A program made the translations under genes and the position numbers. A stretch of DNA of 64,000 bases from Astropecten irregularis (taxonomy: Eukaryota > Echinodermata > Asteroidea > Paxillosida > Astropectinidae): positions 2,976,001 through 3,040,000 of the forward strand of contig OZ020251.1 of assembly GCA_963971285.1 (NCBI GenBank), in the 5' to 3' direction. The notes beneath the pieces are model-generated. The model did no database searches and had not been told where the DNA came from. It worked only from the letters and a program-made list of their open reading frames with translations. The first letter of the stretch is position 1. The number at the start of each line of letters is the position of its first letter. Shown here one piece after another: positions 47,781 through 58,679 of this stretch.

Positions 47781-48956
47781 ATGCGCCCTTTATAGGGCGC
47801 CCCCTGTTGAAATCCCCCTAATCAATCAACAATAGGGTCTACATGTACATCTGAGAAGAGCAAGCCTAATTTGCATATCACCTAAATAATTATGTTTACC
47901 AGTTGTGATCAAGGTGATGTCCTCTTGAATATTATATTATAATAGCAAGGTTAAATTTGAGGAAAGGGCAGGGCTTTGACTTTTGAGGGAAATTGCAGCA
48001 TAAGGGTCTCGGTCTGAAATTATGAAAATAATCCTTGTGGACTAAATGCCAATGGCGGTAGGCCGAAGGCCATGCATAATGCACACTAACCCAAATGACA
48101 GAATAATTTTTATGATGAACGAAAAAGGAATGTAACCTAGTTATCTGCTTACCATGCTTACTGGTTGGGCAGGAAGAAGTCCACCAGGAGCTGGAGATGA
48201 CTGAAGTACCATGGAAGTAGGCCTAGGCCTAGTACTAGTACTAGGCCTACTGAATGCCGCCTGAAGTAAACCATGCATGTCCTAGGCCAGTGGGCCTAAA
48301 TCGTCTTCGATCATGGCGGGCTACACGTACCATCCGTCCATGTGTGATTAACAATACATCACTATTCACAGTCAATGTAGTGACATGTCCGGCATGTGCC
48401 ATGTGGTGCATACAGGCAATAGGGAATAGGCCTAACGTTAGTGCCTGGAACTGAGGTCCAAGTTCAGCATTTTCAATCGGCGATCTGGCGCTAAATTCTC
48501 CACGGGCACCAAAAATGTATGCAGCAATGATGATGAATGTCGTGTAAGGAAACGAAAGAAGAAGAATAAGTGTTAACAGTAATCATGGCTATCCGTTGTT
48601 TATTTGACAGTTCAACGTGACGATCCGACATGACGTTCAGACATTACATTTACAGTCCAATTTTCACAGACTAAGCAAACGCGGGAAACTGAGAGCTGCA
48701 CGGACGAATTCTTCTTTATTCTAATGCAAATTGTCGCTGCCTTGTCCAGGATCCTCATTGTAATGTGATGAGATTTATTTCTTACGTCACGGTAGATACA
48801 AAAAGCTGATTTAACTTTGAATAAAGTTGTCCCCAATCCCAGCTGACGGGCAGTGAAATGAATCTGAGTGACTGATTGCATATACTAGCATAGGAACATG
48901 TGATTTTCCAGAGCCGTATATTTACCCCCTCAAGCGTCCAACATTGCTTAGTCAAG
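47781..48956. other. Region upstream of EMC10 without recognised gene
   Basis: Includes a perfect 24-bp palindrome at 48,225-48,248 (half-site AGGCCTAGTACT). The segment next to the EMC10 start should contain its promoter, but I see no reliable core element. Confidence 0.4.
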
Positions 48957-51900
48957 ATGGCAGCCATCTGTGCGAAGGACCTTTTGTCGTATTTATGTAC
49001 AGTTTTTCTCTGTTTTTGTGTCGTTCGGGCATCGAGAAAGGTAATACAAAATTTACAATGCAAATTTCGTATATATTGTGTGTGTTTGGCTTTAATTTGA
49101 TATCTTTTCTTGCAAATTATTGTCTACGTTTGCGGCCTAAAAAAATTGTTGGGGCCTAACGAACGTTAGGCCTAGGCCTACTTACAATACATGACTTACG
49201 GTTAGGGCCTAATCACAGACAGCGTGGAGGAATACCATTTAAAGCCCCTGTGCAGTTCTGTTGCAACGAATCGTCGGATTTACAAATCCGGGGCGACGAA
49301 ACTAGGAATCCCAGTTTCGTTGACGGATTTACAAATCCGTTGTTGTGTTCATCGATATTCGTGGTCAGGTTTACTAGTCCGAGTAACTTAGGCCTAAGTT
49401 ACTCGGACCCTAAAAATGTCAGTTGGCTGCCATGTTAACTTTAAATTAGGAGGTCTCTGGGAAAGAATTCCACTGACCATTACGGAAAAAGTATTATATC
49501 CTCCAAGAGTTAACTTATTGGATACAAATTATGATGAACTTCAATCTCATGTGTGGAGTTTTACAGGTTTTTTTACCCACAAATTGTACACTTCCAATAT
49601 AGCGGCAGCCATCTTGCTCAAAACGCCCTCTGTTGGTTCCATAGAGTTGTGCACAAATTATGGTCATCAGTGGAATTCTTTCCGGTCTCTGCGCTCATTT
49701 TCATTTTATAGGGTCCAAGTTACTCGGACTAGGTCAGCTTAAGATTCTTAAGAAGCCAGAAGGCATTATTTCCAGTGTAGGGCCTATTGGTTTATTTAAC
49801 GTTAGTTGTTGTTTATTAGATTTGTGACAAAAAACAACTTGGGTTTCATCATTTAAGTTGACGGCACGGCGAGGCTAAAACTAAAAGGAAAAAAAACATG
49901 TCACACTATGACTCAAGGTGTTCATGTCCGTTCACGTTCACTTATGCTAGCACTGGTTTCCAGTCAAACTGGGGGGTTTGGGGCACCGGCTGGTCATAGA
50001 GTTAAATATTTAAATCTATGATATAGGCACCAGTTCCTCTACTGCATTGCATGTTGCATTGGTCTTAACTTCTCTCTGTTGCTAGAGGTCGCTGGACTTA
50101 GTTTTTGTCTACTTAATATCAACAATGTGGAGACTGGAAACGAGTCTACTTAACAGATTTGTAAATTCGGTACCGAAAGTAGGAATCGGATGATAGAGGG
50201 TGTTTATGATATAGTTTCGTCAAACTCGTAGATTCGTTGCCACAGTGCAATGGTCAACAATGGACAATGCAACATTGCAAAATACAAACGGTGCTAGTTT
50301 CGAAGCCCAAGTTTTATGTTATATCCAAAGAACTTTCCAAACTGCCAAAGGTTTGGAAACACACATGATGATGTCTTTGTTTTTATTTTCAAATTTTACT
50401 TTACAAAGACTGGCTGGTAAAACAAGTGTAAGCCTGTTGTTTTTAATTTCTTAATTCTTTCTTTGACTTTGTTTCATTTTTCTCCACACTAAATTACAGG
50501 GTGACCCGAGGTCAATGAGTGATGATGAGTCAACCTACTCCTCTGATAACTCACTATTGATAGAACATTCATTTGAACCAGGTGAGTTAGTAGTTGTACA
50601 CCAGTGATGAACATTACAAGATAATCTGTTTAATAGCGGCAGTAAAAGTAAACAAGTTTAACTTTCTTTGTCTTTGTTTCCATTATTTTGTCAAATTTGC
50701 AATTATAATGACATCAAGGCATGGTTTATCACTTAATTAGAATATTGAATTTTGTTTCCATTAAACAGGTGTGAATATCAAGTTTACCACGAGAGGCACC
50801 CTGAACTTTCGATCTCTGAAGTCAGGCTACGGAACATTCAGTCAATCCACCGCCCTCACTGCAGGAGAGAAGAGAAAACTCAAGGTAAAACTATAACCAA
50901 CTTGAAAGCTCATATAATGGGTTTGATTTCTTAACCCTAACTGTTCGTGCTTACCACACAAGACAAGACTTGCTTGTAAACCACATATTACCACAGGGGA
51001 ACTGGATCATAAACCATGCATTACCACACTAATCACACTGTTGTGTGTTGTGGCATTCAGGATAAACTACAGGAAAAACCATGTGTGGTAAACTATGGTA
51101 TGTGCGTGTGTTAAAGGTAATATCATACATTGGTTTTTGTCAAAGAAATACAGATTCATGGGCAAAAATATCAAGGAAGATACAGTAACAGTCATCTGTG
51201 AAAATTTCAGTCCCATACTGTGCCAACTTTTTGAGAAAACTGAAAAACAGCCACAGTATTTCTAAAGTATTTTCTCTTTTATTGTTTGATCTTTTTAAGA
51301 TCAAAAAGATTTTCTGTTGTTGTTTGACTAATTTCTTGATAAATACACCATTTCAGGCGGAAAAATGTTAACGGTATGTTTCTACCACCACCATCTTCAT
51401 ACCCTGTATTAAGTTATACGTAAATCTGTGGACATTTCTGTTTTGGTTTCTTACCAAAGTATGATACTACCTTTAAGAAATACTGCATGGCTGTTTTTCA
51501 CTGTTTTCTCAAAAAGTGGGCACCGTATGGGACTGAAATTTTCACAGATTACTGTTACTGTATCTGTCTTGGTATTTTTGCCCATGAATCTGTATTTCTT
51601 TGATAAAAACCAAAGTATGATTTTACCTTTAAACATGGACATCTACAAATCTCTGTTTGCAGGAGCTAGCCAGGACTGGAGGTCTGTACAGAGTACGTGT
51701 CGCTACAAAGTTTGGTGTGTTTGCCGATAACGAGGAAGTCCATTATGTCTCTACATTTACAAAAGTGGTGAGTATTCTGTATACATTATGTCCATTTCTG
51801 GGAGTGACATAAAACACATGAAATCTGCTTGAATTTGATATCGGATATCAGAGCATTGAATGATTTTGTGTGTGTGTGTATGTGAGTGGTTTCATTGCAT

Positions 51901-53674
51901 CTGACTGCCAAACGAACAAAGATAATTGACTATGAGGGACACCGCCAACATAAAGCTGGATCTATAGCTCAGTTGGTAAGAGTGCCGGTTGCGGTATTCT
52001 GGAGGTCGCTGGTTTGAATCCCGCTATAGTCAATTTCTTCTCTGTCCACTTTTCAATGTTGTTTATTTTGTCTCAAACGGAATGTTATTGTCCGCATTAT
52101 ATACAGTGTGCCATTGTGGAATCAAGGCTGTCGGATCACATCACCATTCACGCCGACCAATCAGGGAATGTTATGGGCATCAGTATCGTGCCTCTACGAG
52201 GCCAGTGTGAACAGGTGGAGGCGGAGTCATCCGCCTTGAATTACTTCAATACGACAGTATCAATGGAAGCGACTGTTCCAGCACCCATGTGAGTATAATC
52301 CTATAACTCCTTGTTTGGGCTTTGAATTTTGAAATATTCAAATTCAATTAAGATTTGCCATCTTAAAGGTTGTTATTCAGATAGTAAAGTAGTCATTACA
52401 TGAAAGAAGGTAGGTTTGTGGTGACACTGTGTAATCTCTTCTGTGAGAGTGTGTGGTTCTGAGAAGAACCATTGGTATTATCTCTACGTCCTTCGTCCTC
52501 ATGATTCACAATGTCACTGCTTCCTCATTTGCATAAATTTACATACAGTTATACAAATATATTATTGTGCTAACCATTTTGCGCATTCTGGTGACTTTAA
52601 TAAAACAGTAACCTGTTGTCATTCAAACTGTTTCATGCAAAACGATTGCCACTTATGGATCAATTTTATACTTCTGAAGTGACAAACTGTAACTGAATTA
52701 GGGTGAGTGTAAGGGATAATAATAAACCACTTTATATAGCGCATATCACAATCAAAGATGTCTTTATCTGCTGTTAAGAAAGAAGGAGAAAAAAAGATAT
52801 AAACACGGACATAGAAAGATTCCTATAATCACAGTAGAAAATACCATAATGTGCAAACATTTTTAAATCATATTTATCATAGCTCCTTCGTTGTTTCTCC
52901 TTCCATTACCTAAAGGCCAGAGACACAAGCCTATATTCAGAAAATTGAAGAGGAGAGAGCACAAAAAGCCAAGGGAAGTTCAGCCGACAATCGCTCTTTC
53001 TTTGCCAAATATGTAAGTAGAAGTTGCCGAGACTGTGACTTCCAAGTCAGGCATGCAACTTTTCTTCGGATCAGCTGATTTCCTCTCTTTCACTTCACTC
53101 TCTTTTGCCATTGAAAGTGAACAACACTGTACAAAGTATAGTAAAGATTGGAATTTCCTCGTTTTTTTGTTAAACACAAGTTGCATGCCTGCCAAGTGAA
53201 TGAGTCGGAAATCAGTGGGTGTAGTAAGTCTGTACTGTTCTTCAAAGGCAGTATTCAAACCTAAAAACTGATTTCTGAAAAGGCAAGGAAAGAACACATT
53301 CAAAGGCGCTGCTCCACTTTTATCTCCCTAATTATCAATCACTAAATTGCATAAAAAAGTAGGTTTTGAGGCCAGATTTGAAGCTTTCAAGTCATATTTC
53401 GGAGAGTAGGAGGGAGTGAATTCCAAAGCCGAAGAAATACTGATGAGAAGGCACGGTCCTCATATGTCTAAGTCTTGTCAATGGAACCTAGAGGACAATT
53501 CCTGGGCCGTCGATGGCGTTCTTAAATTAGAGATGTTTTGTATTTTAGAGCTCGATTGTGTACTGATGACGTTGCCTCTTTTCTTGATTGCAGTGGATGT
53601 ACATTGTACCAGTCGTTATATTCGTCATGATGTCCAGCGGACAGCAGGAGGGTGGAAGAGGTGGAGGCAGTTAG
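48957..53674 (+). CDS. EMC10: EMC10, ER membrane protein complex subunit 10 (complete, seven coding exons)
   Basis: EMC10 is a lumen-facing subunit of the EMC, which inserts transmembrane proteins into the ER membrane. Coding exons: 48,957-49,040; 50,500-50,581; 50,769-50,884; 51,663-51,767; 52,107-52,288; 52,916-53,012; 53,594-53,674. All have GT donors and AG acceptors with consistent phase, giving 248 residues (human about 262). Residues 1-25 look like a signal peptide (LLSYLCTVFLCFCVV). Family blocks are GLYRVRV (about 101), CAIVESRLSDHITIH (130), AQKAKGSSADNRSFFAKY (about 205-222) and the C-terminal WMYIVPVVIFVMMSSG (223-238), a membrane segment followed by a Gly-rich tail. C130 and C163 match two conserved cysteines. 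N177 sits in an NTT sequon where human has NTS. ATG at 48,957 was chosen because it alone gives the signal peptide. A distant AATAAA at 54,758 is a weak polyA candidate. Confidence 0.93.
49252..49346. repeat. Paired GGATTTACAAATCC hairpins in EMC10 intron 1
   Basis: CGGATTTACAAATCCG occurs at about 49,275 and again at about 49,324, each self-complementary. Diverged relatives of the flanking words occur near 50,150-50,240. Confidence 0.5.
49375..49733. mobile_element. MITE with AGTCCGAGTAACTT ends, in EMC10 intron 1
   Basis: The left end includes a perfect 32-bp palindrome at 49,377-49,408 centred on AGGCCT (half-site GTCCGAGTAACTTAGG), then GACCCTAAAAATG. The right end reads TAGGGTCCAAGTTACTCGGA. 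The left terminus thus looks duplicated head to head. Confidence 0.6.
51115..51472. mobile_element. TTAA-type MITE, 358 bp, in EMC10 intron 3
   Basis: Ends AGGTAATATCATAC and GTATGATACTACCT are inverted repeats flanked by TTAA at 51,111-51,114 and 51,473-51,476. The element is the reverse complement of the copy at 57,224. Confidence 0.85.
51477..51628. mobile_element. Truncated copy of the same TTAA MITE
   Basis: Matches the last ~150 bp of the 57,224 copy, ends in GTATGATTTTACC plus TTAA (51,629-51,632), and abuts the previous copy with no spacer. Its end is only about 30 bp from the exon 4 acceptor of EMC10, so it may supply part of that splice region. Confidence 0.8.
51914..52056 (+). mobile_element. 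tRNA-like SINE flanked by inverted repeats, in EMC10 intron 4
   Basis: A box TAGCTCAGTTGG and B box GGTTTGAATCC on the plus strand, within GCTGGATCTATAGCTCAG. The body is bracketed by AATTGACTAT on the left and ATAGTCAATT on the right. Relatives are at 54,945-55,072 and 62,222-62,310. Confidence 0.7.
53048..53191. mobile_element. MITE with CAGGCATGCAACTT ends, copy 1, in EMC10 intron 6
   Basis: 144 bp with perfect CAGGCATGCAACTT inverted ends and CCAAGT directly repeated on both sides (6 bp). The body carries ATCAGCTGATTTCCTC and, near the other end, ATTTCCTCGTTTTTTTG. Confidence 0.85.
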
Positions 53675-54220
53675 AAATGAACTCTCAAGTAGTACGGTAC
53701 ATACATTGGAACGTCGCTGTAACAATAGGCCTTATTCTTGGTGCATCCATCTTGTCACCTTCTTGAATACCCATTGGAAAAGATAATACTAATTCTAAAA
53801 AAAAGGGTACCAGACTACCAAGGCTTGAATTTAACAGAGGCCACGGCCTTCGTTGCCCTTGTTCTTGGCCTTGGTGCCCCCTTCAAGTGTTTCCATAGAC
53901 ATTATGATTTTCCAATGGAAGTGCCCCTTGCAATGGAAAAGTAATCTGGCACCTTTCAGAACCAAATTCAATGCCTGGACTACTTTGAATCCAAGCCCCG
54001 GTTAGATTGCACTACTTTGAATGTAGGATAGATGCACTGTGAATAAGGTCTATGGGATCCACAGATATTGTCCATCATATCGATTGTTTTTGTACAATGA
54101 TTTAAACATCAATGTTTGGTATGTTTTGTACACAAAAATTTAGAACCAAGGAATGGTGTATGGTACAGGTGAATGTTAGGTATAATAAGTGTTCGTTACG
54201 GTGGCATTACACTGTAATAG

Positions 54221-54468
54221 CACTGATCTATACGAGCTGGATAGGTCGCGGGTGCAGTGATTAGACGGCGAGCCGTGAAGTCACCAGCGGCCATGTTAGG
54301 ATATTCAGCACAATACTCATTGCACTGCATGACTGCGCAGCAAGCAGTGCAGCAATTCTCTGTATACACCGGCCTACGGGCCTGCCAATGTATTGAATAT
54401 CCCAAAGTGGCTGCACGGATGCTTCACCTGCAGAGCAGCGTGACCTATCCAGTTTGTATAGATCAGTG
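54221..54468. mobile_element. 248-bp hAT-type MITE
   Basis: Inverted ends CACTGATCTATAC then CTGGATAGGTC on the left, mirrored on the right with few mismatches. A perfect 8-bp target duplication TGTAATAG lies at 54,213-54,220 and 54,469-54,476. It lies about 550 bp past the EMC10 stop codon, perhaps in the 3' UTR. Confidence 0.85.
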
Positions 54469-54566
54469 TGTAATAGCCATCTGTGTATAAAACAGTGTCG
54501 TAGACTGGTTCTCATCAGTATGTGCACACATCATGGGTACCAGCCTACTGAACAGAACAAGTAATA

Positions 54567-54699
54567 GGCCGTGTCCCAATTCTCTGGCTCCGGCTGCAAA
54601 TTACGCATGTACCTATGGCAGCCACTAGCCAGTGACTGCAGCCATTTCCATAGACTTGTGTGTTATTTGCGGTCGCAGCCAGAGAATTGGGACATGGCC
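54567..54699. mobile_element. 133-bp MITE
   Basis: Ends GGCCGTGTCCCAATTCTCTG and its near-complement at 54,680-54,699, followed inward by GGCT...GCAAAT on both arms. No clear target duplication. Confidence 0.75.
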
Positions 54700-54944
54700 A
54701 TATCACTCATGCTGCAGCCATCTTTGTATAGTACCTTATCTTAGACTAGTACACTTCAATAAATATGTGTATATTTTATGGTTACCAGTGCACTGACAAA
54801 TATTTAATATGCTCAAAAGTGGAGTTAAGGGGGGATTTTTATCGAAGGTTAAAATATTCAATTCAACAGTTTGGTTTCACTGAGATTTCATCGAAGTTGC
54901 ATGTAATGCATTACATTATAATGTGACATAACAATTTACTAAGC

Positions 54945-55072
54945 CATTGAAAAGTGAACAAAGAAAAATTGACTGGAGTGGGATTCGAACCGGTGACCTC
55001 CTGAACACCGTACAGGGGGTTGCCGTTTCTAATCTCGCTCCAGTCAATTTTTTCTTTGTTCACTTTCCAATG
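54945..55072 (-). mobile_element. tRNA-like SINE bounded by 34-bp inverted repeats
   Basis: The minus strand carries a B box GGTTCGAATCC and a weak A box. The arms AAGTGAACAAAGAAAAATTG then ACTGGAG (left) and their complement (right) enclose it, so the whole unit can fold into a hairpin with the tRNA-like part as its loop. Confidence 0.65.
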
Positions 55073-55424
55073 ACTTTAAATTCAGTCAGTTTCCCTACTA
55101 AGCATGCTAAGCCATTAAAATTTATACAAATTTTCAGATTATGACTATCATAGCCTTGTGAAACCAGCTTTGATTGATTATTTATACACTTGTGGAAATT
55201 GATCTTTAAAGTACACTTTTAATATAGTGTACCAATACAAATTGATTTAAATTATTCAAAACGTTTTTTTTTTTGTGGTTTATTAGGGGTCTATTCTTTT
55301 CCTTTGATTATGTTGAAAATTGGTTGTTGATTTTTGATTGGAATTCTCTTTAATGATAATTTTTTTATGAGAGGAAATAAAGGGGATTGTTCACAGAAGC
55401 ACCTACAGTACAGTTTGTAACTAG

Positions 55425-55463
55425 TGTACTTCTTTGACAAAAACCAAAGTATAATACTACCTT
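55425..55463. mobile_element. End fragment of the TTAA MITE family
   Basis: TTCTTTGACAAAAACCAAAG followed by 'tataatactacctttaa' matches the last ~40 bp of the 57,224 element. Confidence 0.7.
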
Positions 55464-55469
55464 TAAAGA

Positions 55470-56790
55470 GCCATTGCATGATCTAGATTTTATTTGGGGC
55501 GGTTTGGGAGCACTGCACTAGTGCTGGGTATTTCAATTTGATTATTAGGCCTACCTCCAATTGGAATGGACGGTGTCAACATGGAGGAATCAAAACATGT
55601 CAGACGTGTAAAACCCTGAGAAATAAAACAATTGTTCACGTCAAATTATTCACTATAAACTGTGGATTATTTTATTACTGGATAATCACACCAGGAATAA
55701 ACCTGCATAATTATAATAGGAAAACTAGTCATATTTATAGCAATTTATGTACATAATTTAAACCACCATGTTTTGCCACAAGTAACAGGAAGGAATGTAT
55801 TTAAGCACAAAGAAATCAACTTGGCTTGGAAAAAACTAATTGTTTGGGTCACATATTTCAAGTCTAAACTTGAGCCCTAATTTCTGGTTTCAAATTCAGA
55901 CATATTTCATCATTTTGCAATACATACAGATAAAATCTATTTCAGTTTTGTAAACCTGAAACTATGCTTTTATTTGCAAATCGACTAAATTGTTTGAAAC
56001 AGAAAGTCACTCGGTAATGTTTGGGGAAATTAAATTCTTCCTTGTGTTTTTTTCTTCAGAACAAACGTACATGTATCGCTTTTCTATTAAATTAATCTCC
56101 TTTTAATTAAAAAAATGTATGGAAAAATTAAATACACTATATATACCAGGAAAAAATCACATAAAATGGCAATGGCTTTGTAGACATGGCAATAATTATA
56201 ACAGTGCCCACCAACTTATCTTACTTTAAAGGACAGACCATTATTCAGAGTGAAAATAAGCCCAAATTGCTACTCATTCCCTCCCTCTAAGTTACTTTGG
56301 ACTCTTGCTGGTACGGAAAAGATTTGAAATCTTGTCCATGTCTGTTATGTTCCTTGATATGCAGAAAAGAAGTAAAGCAGATCATAACAAGTAGGAACAT
56401 CAGAAACTCAAAGCACTCATGAATTACCGAGTGATGCGAAAAAAAGTTCTTTGGCAAGCCATTAACAAGAGTGAAGCTGATCACTGCATGTTTTTTTAGA
56501 ATCCGTTCTCTTTTGAAAGTATTGATTCCATTTATTTCTTTTTGACTACGGTGCAGATTGGTATTATACGTTTAAAAGTATTACATGCGGGTGAAGTGAT
56601 GAATGATGCTGTATAAATATTGAGTGTAATACACTATTTTACATGTATGATAAATTAAAGATAACATGCAATTGAAAAATAATAATAATTCTAGCAGTAA
56701 AAGAAATGAACCCAACCAACAAATCCCTTCGATGATCCAGATCTAATGACGGTTACTTTACTGATTATGCATTTTGAAAGGTAGATGATT
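55470..56790. other. AT-rich stretch without recognised gene
   Basis: No splice-flanked coding block, RNA gene or transposon ends recognised. Confidence 0.4.
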
Positions 56791-56796
56791 GGAATC

Positions 56797-56940
56797 TTCC
56801 AATGGAAGACTTTTGTGAACCGGTCTTCAAGTCAACAGCGCATGCGCACACACAACAGTGCCTGCGCAAAACAATGCGCGCATGCTCACAATTGCGTGCG
56901 CTGTTGATTTGAAGACCGGTTCTCAAGTCTCCCATTACCA
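56797..56940. mobile_element. Short foldback element
   Basis: Arms share AACCGGTCTTCAA and CAACAGCGCATGCGCAC against GTGCGCTGTTG and TTTGAAGACCGGTT. The centre is rich in GCGC/ATGCGC words. CpG-rich compared with its surroundings. Confidence 0.75.
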
Positions 56941-57223
56941 AACAATGACCAATCTAATATACTACCTTATAAAGGTTCCAATATTAAATGTATCTTTTAA
57001 TCAATCAGAGCTCCAAATAAAATCCACCTACACTTCCAGAACTTGAAACCACCCTAATATATAAATAATTATCTCAACCAAAACGACACCTGTCGCCTTT
57101 TAAATTGCTTAAGTAGATACACCAAAAGATATAATTTATTAGCCATTCCCCAAAGAATAGTTTATAAAGGAAAAAACAAAAAAACAAAGTGGTGTGAATA
57201 TGTTGCTAAATATTGAGACTTAA

Positions 57224-57580
57224 AGGTAGTATCATACTTTGGTAAGACACCAAAAAAGAAATGTTCACAGATTTACGTATAACTTACAGGGTGTGAAGAT
57301 GGTGGTGGTAGAAACATACCATGAAATTTGTTCCGCCTGAAATTGCGTATTTATCCAGACATTTGTAAAACAACGACCGGAAATCTTTTTGATCTTTTAA
57401 AAGGTCAAAAATAAAAGAGAAAAGACTTCAGAAATACTGTGGCCATTTTTCACTGTTTTCTCAAAAAGTGGGCACCGTGTGGGACTGAAATTTTCACAGA
57501 TGACTATTATTGTATCGTTCTTGATATTTTTGCCCAGAAATCTGTATTTCTTTGACAAAAACCAATGTATGATACTACCT
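57224..57580. mobile_element. TTAA-type MITE, 357 bp, best-preserved copy
   Basis: Ends AGGTAGTATCATACTTTGG and its inverse, flanked by TTAA at 57,220-57,223 and 57,581-57,584. Internal marker phrases are GGGTGTGAAGATGGTGGTGG and GTGGGCACCGTGTGGGACTG. Confidence 0.9.
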
Positions 57581-57584
57581 TTAA

Positions 57585-58369
57585 TGCTTGAAAATTATGC
57601 ATTATAAGGATTTAATGTTACAAACAATTTTTGGCTATCAAGAATGAATGAAATTAAGCATAAAAAAATATTTGAAAATGAGTAAAGCAACATATTGCTT
57701 TATTCATACATTATTGAGCATTTATGTGATTCTCCATATTTACTTTATGCAATCACTGCCCCCTAAACATCCTGGGACTTGAAAATCTAAATTATCCCAA
57801 CTTTCAATTTGTACATAGTTTGGTTAACACTGTGGTATTTTAATTATACCAGTTTAATATTCATGTGATTAAATACAAAAATTATTATGCATGTACATAC
57901 GCCCAAAAAATCTTCATAAATTTACATTGCAATATTTGTTTTGCAAGAAAACAAAACCTTATGGATAGCTGTACATGTAATATTATCAATACAATTTGTA
58001 TATCTGTAAATCATTAACTTAATCTAACAAAAATACTTTTTTTTTGCAATTGCTATATAGTAAGAATATACAATTTGTGAGATAGTCCTAAAGTCATGCT
58101 TTACCCAATGTGGTGGGTTGTATCAACGGTTCAAAGTTTTCACAAGAAAACAAATTTGTGAAATAAGTCCTGAAAAATTTCACATTTTTTTCATGCATTT
58201 TAAAGAACAAGTGTAGCAGGTGTTTACTGTGGCATATCACTACGGTCCGTAGCGCAATGACATCGTTTGGATGAAAACCTCACAAAGAGCACACTGATTT
58301 TCACTGTGCGACAACTTTGTGATCAAATGTGACCCCAAATCAGCTTTTGCAGCTCATTTATCGCCAACT
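57585..58369. other. AT-rich stretch without recognised gene
   Basis: Low-complexity AT sequence with no motif I can support. Confidence 0.4.
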
Positions 58370-58373
58370 TGGG

Positions 58374-58446
58374 TCGCCTTCACAGGATTCGAACCAGCAA
58401 CTTCCTGCTTGATGGTGCAGATTCCTAACCAGCTACACCTCGAAGC
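58374..58446 (-). mobile_element. tRNA-like sequence (SINE head)
   Basis: On the minus strand an A-box-like TGTAGCTGGTTAGGA and a B box GGTTCGAATCC are spaced as in a tRNA, with an anticodon-like stem CTGC/GCAG. It ends against the MITE at 58,451. Probably a SINE or tRNA pseudogene. Confidence 0.55.
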
Positions 58447-58450
58447 CCAG

Positions 58451-58679
58451 CAGGGGCCAATTTCATAAAACTGTTAAGCATGACATTTCTGTCTTGGTAA
58501 AAACAGGGTTAACAACCAAATTTCCACGTGTTGTGTAGCACTTGTGATTGTTCTTTGGCTGTTGTTCGCTGACACATGAATATCAAATGGAATTTTCAAC
58601 GGTGGTTTGTTTTATTGGGCTAGATATTTTTGTGCTAAGCTAATTGTTGTGCTTAACAGTTTTATGAAATTGGCCCCTG
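58451..58679. mobile_element. MITE with CAGGGGCCAATTTCAT ends
   Basis: 229 bp with perfect ~30-bp inverted ends: CAGGGGCCAATTTCATAAAA then CTGTTAAGCA. Same broad family as 60,523-60,766. Confidence 0.9.

Noticed and set aside
48900-48956. Upstream ATG at 48,900 as the EMC10 start
   Set aside because: It would place about 19 extra residues before the hydrophobic signal peptide; the ATG at 48,957 gives the typical MAA... signal sequence.
52980-53303. 107-residue minus-strand open frame in EMC10 intron 6
   Set aside because: Mostly the complement of a MITE and of exon 6; no domain.
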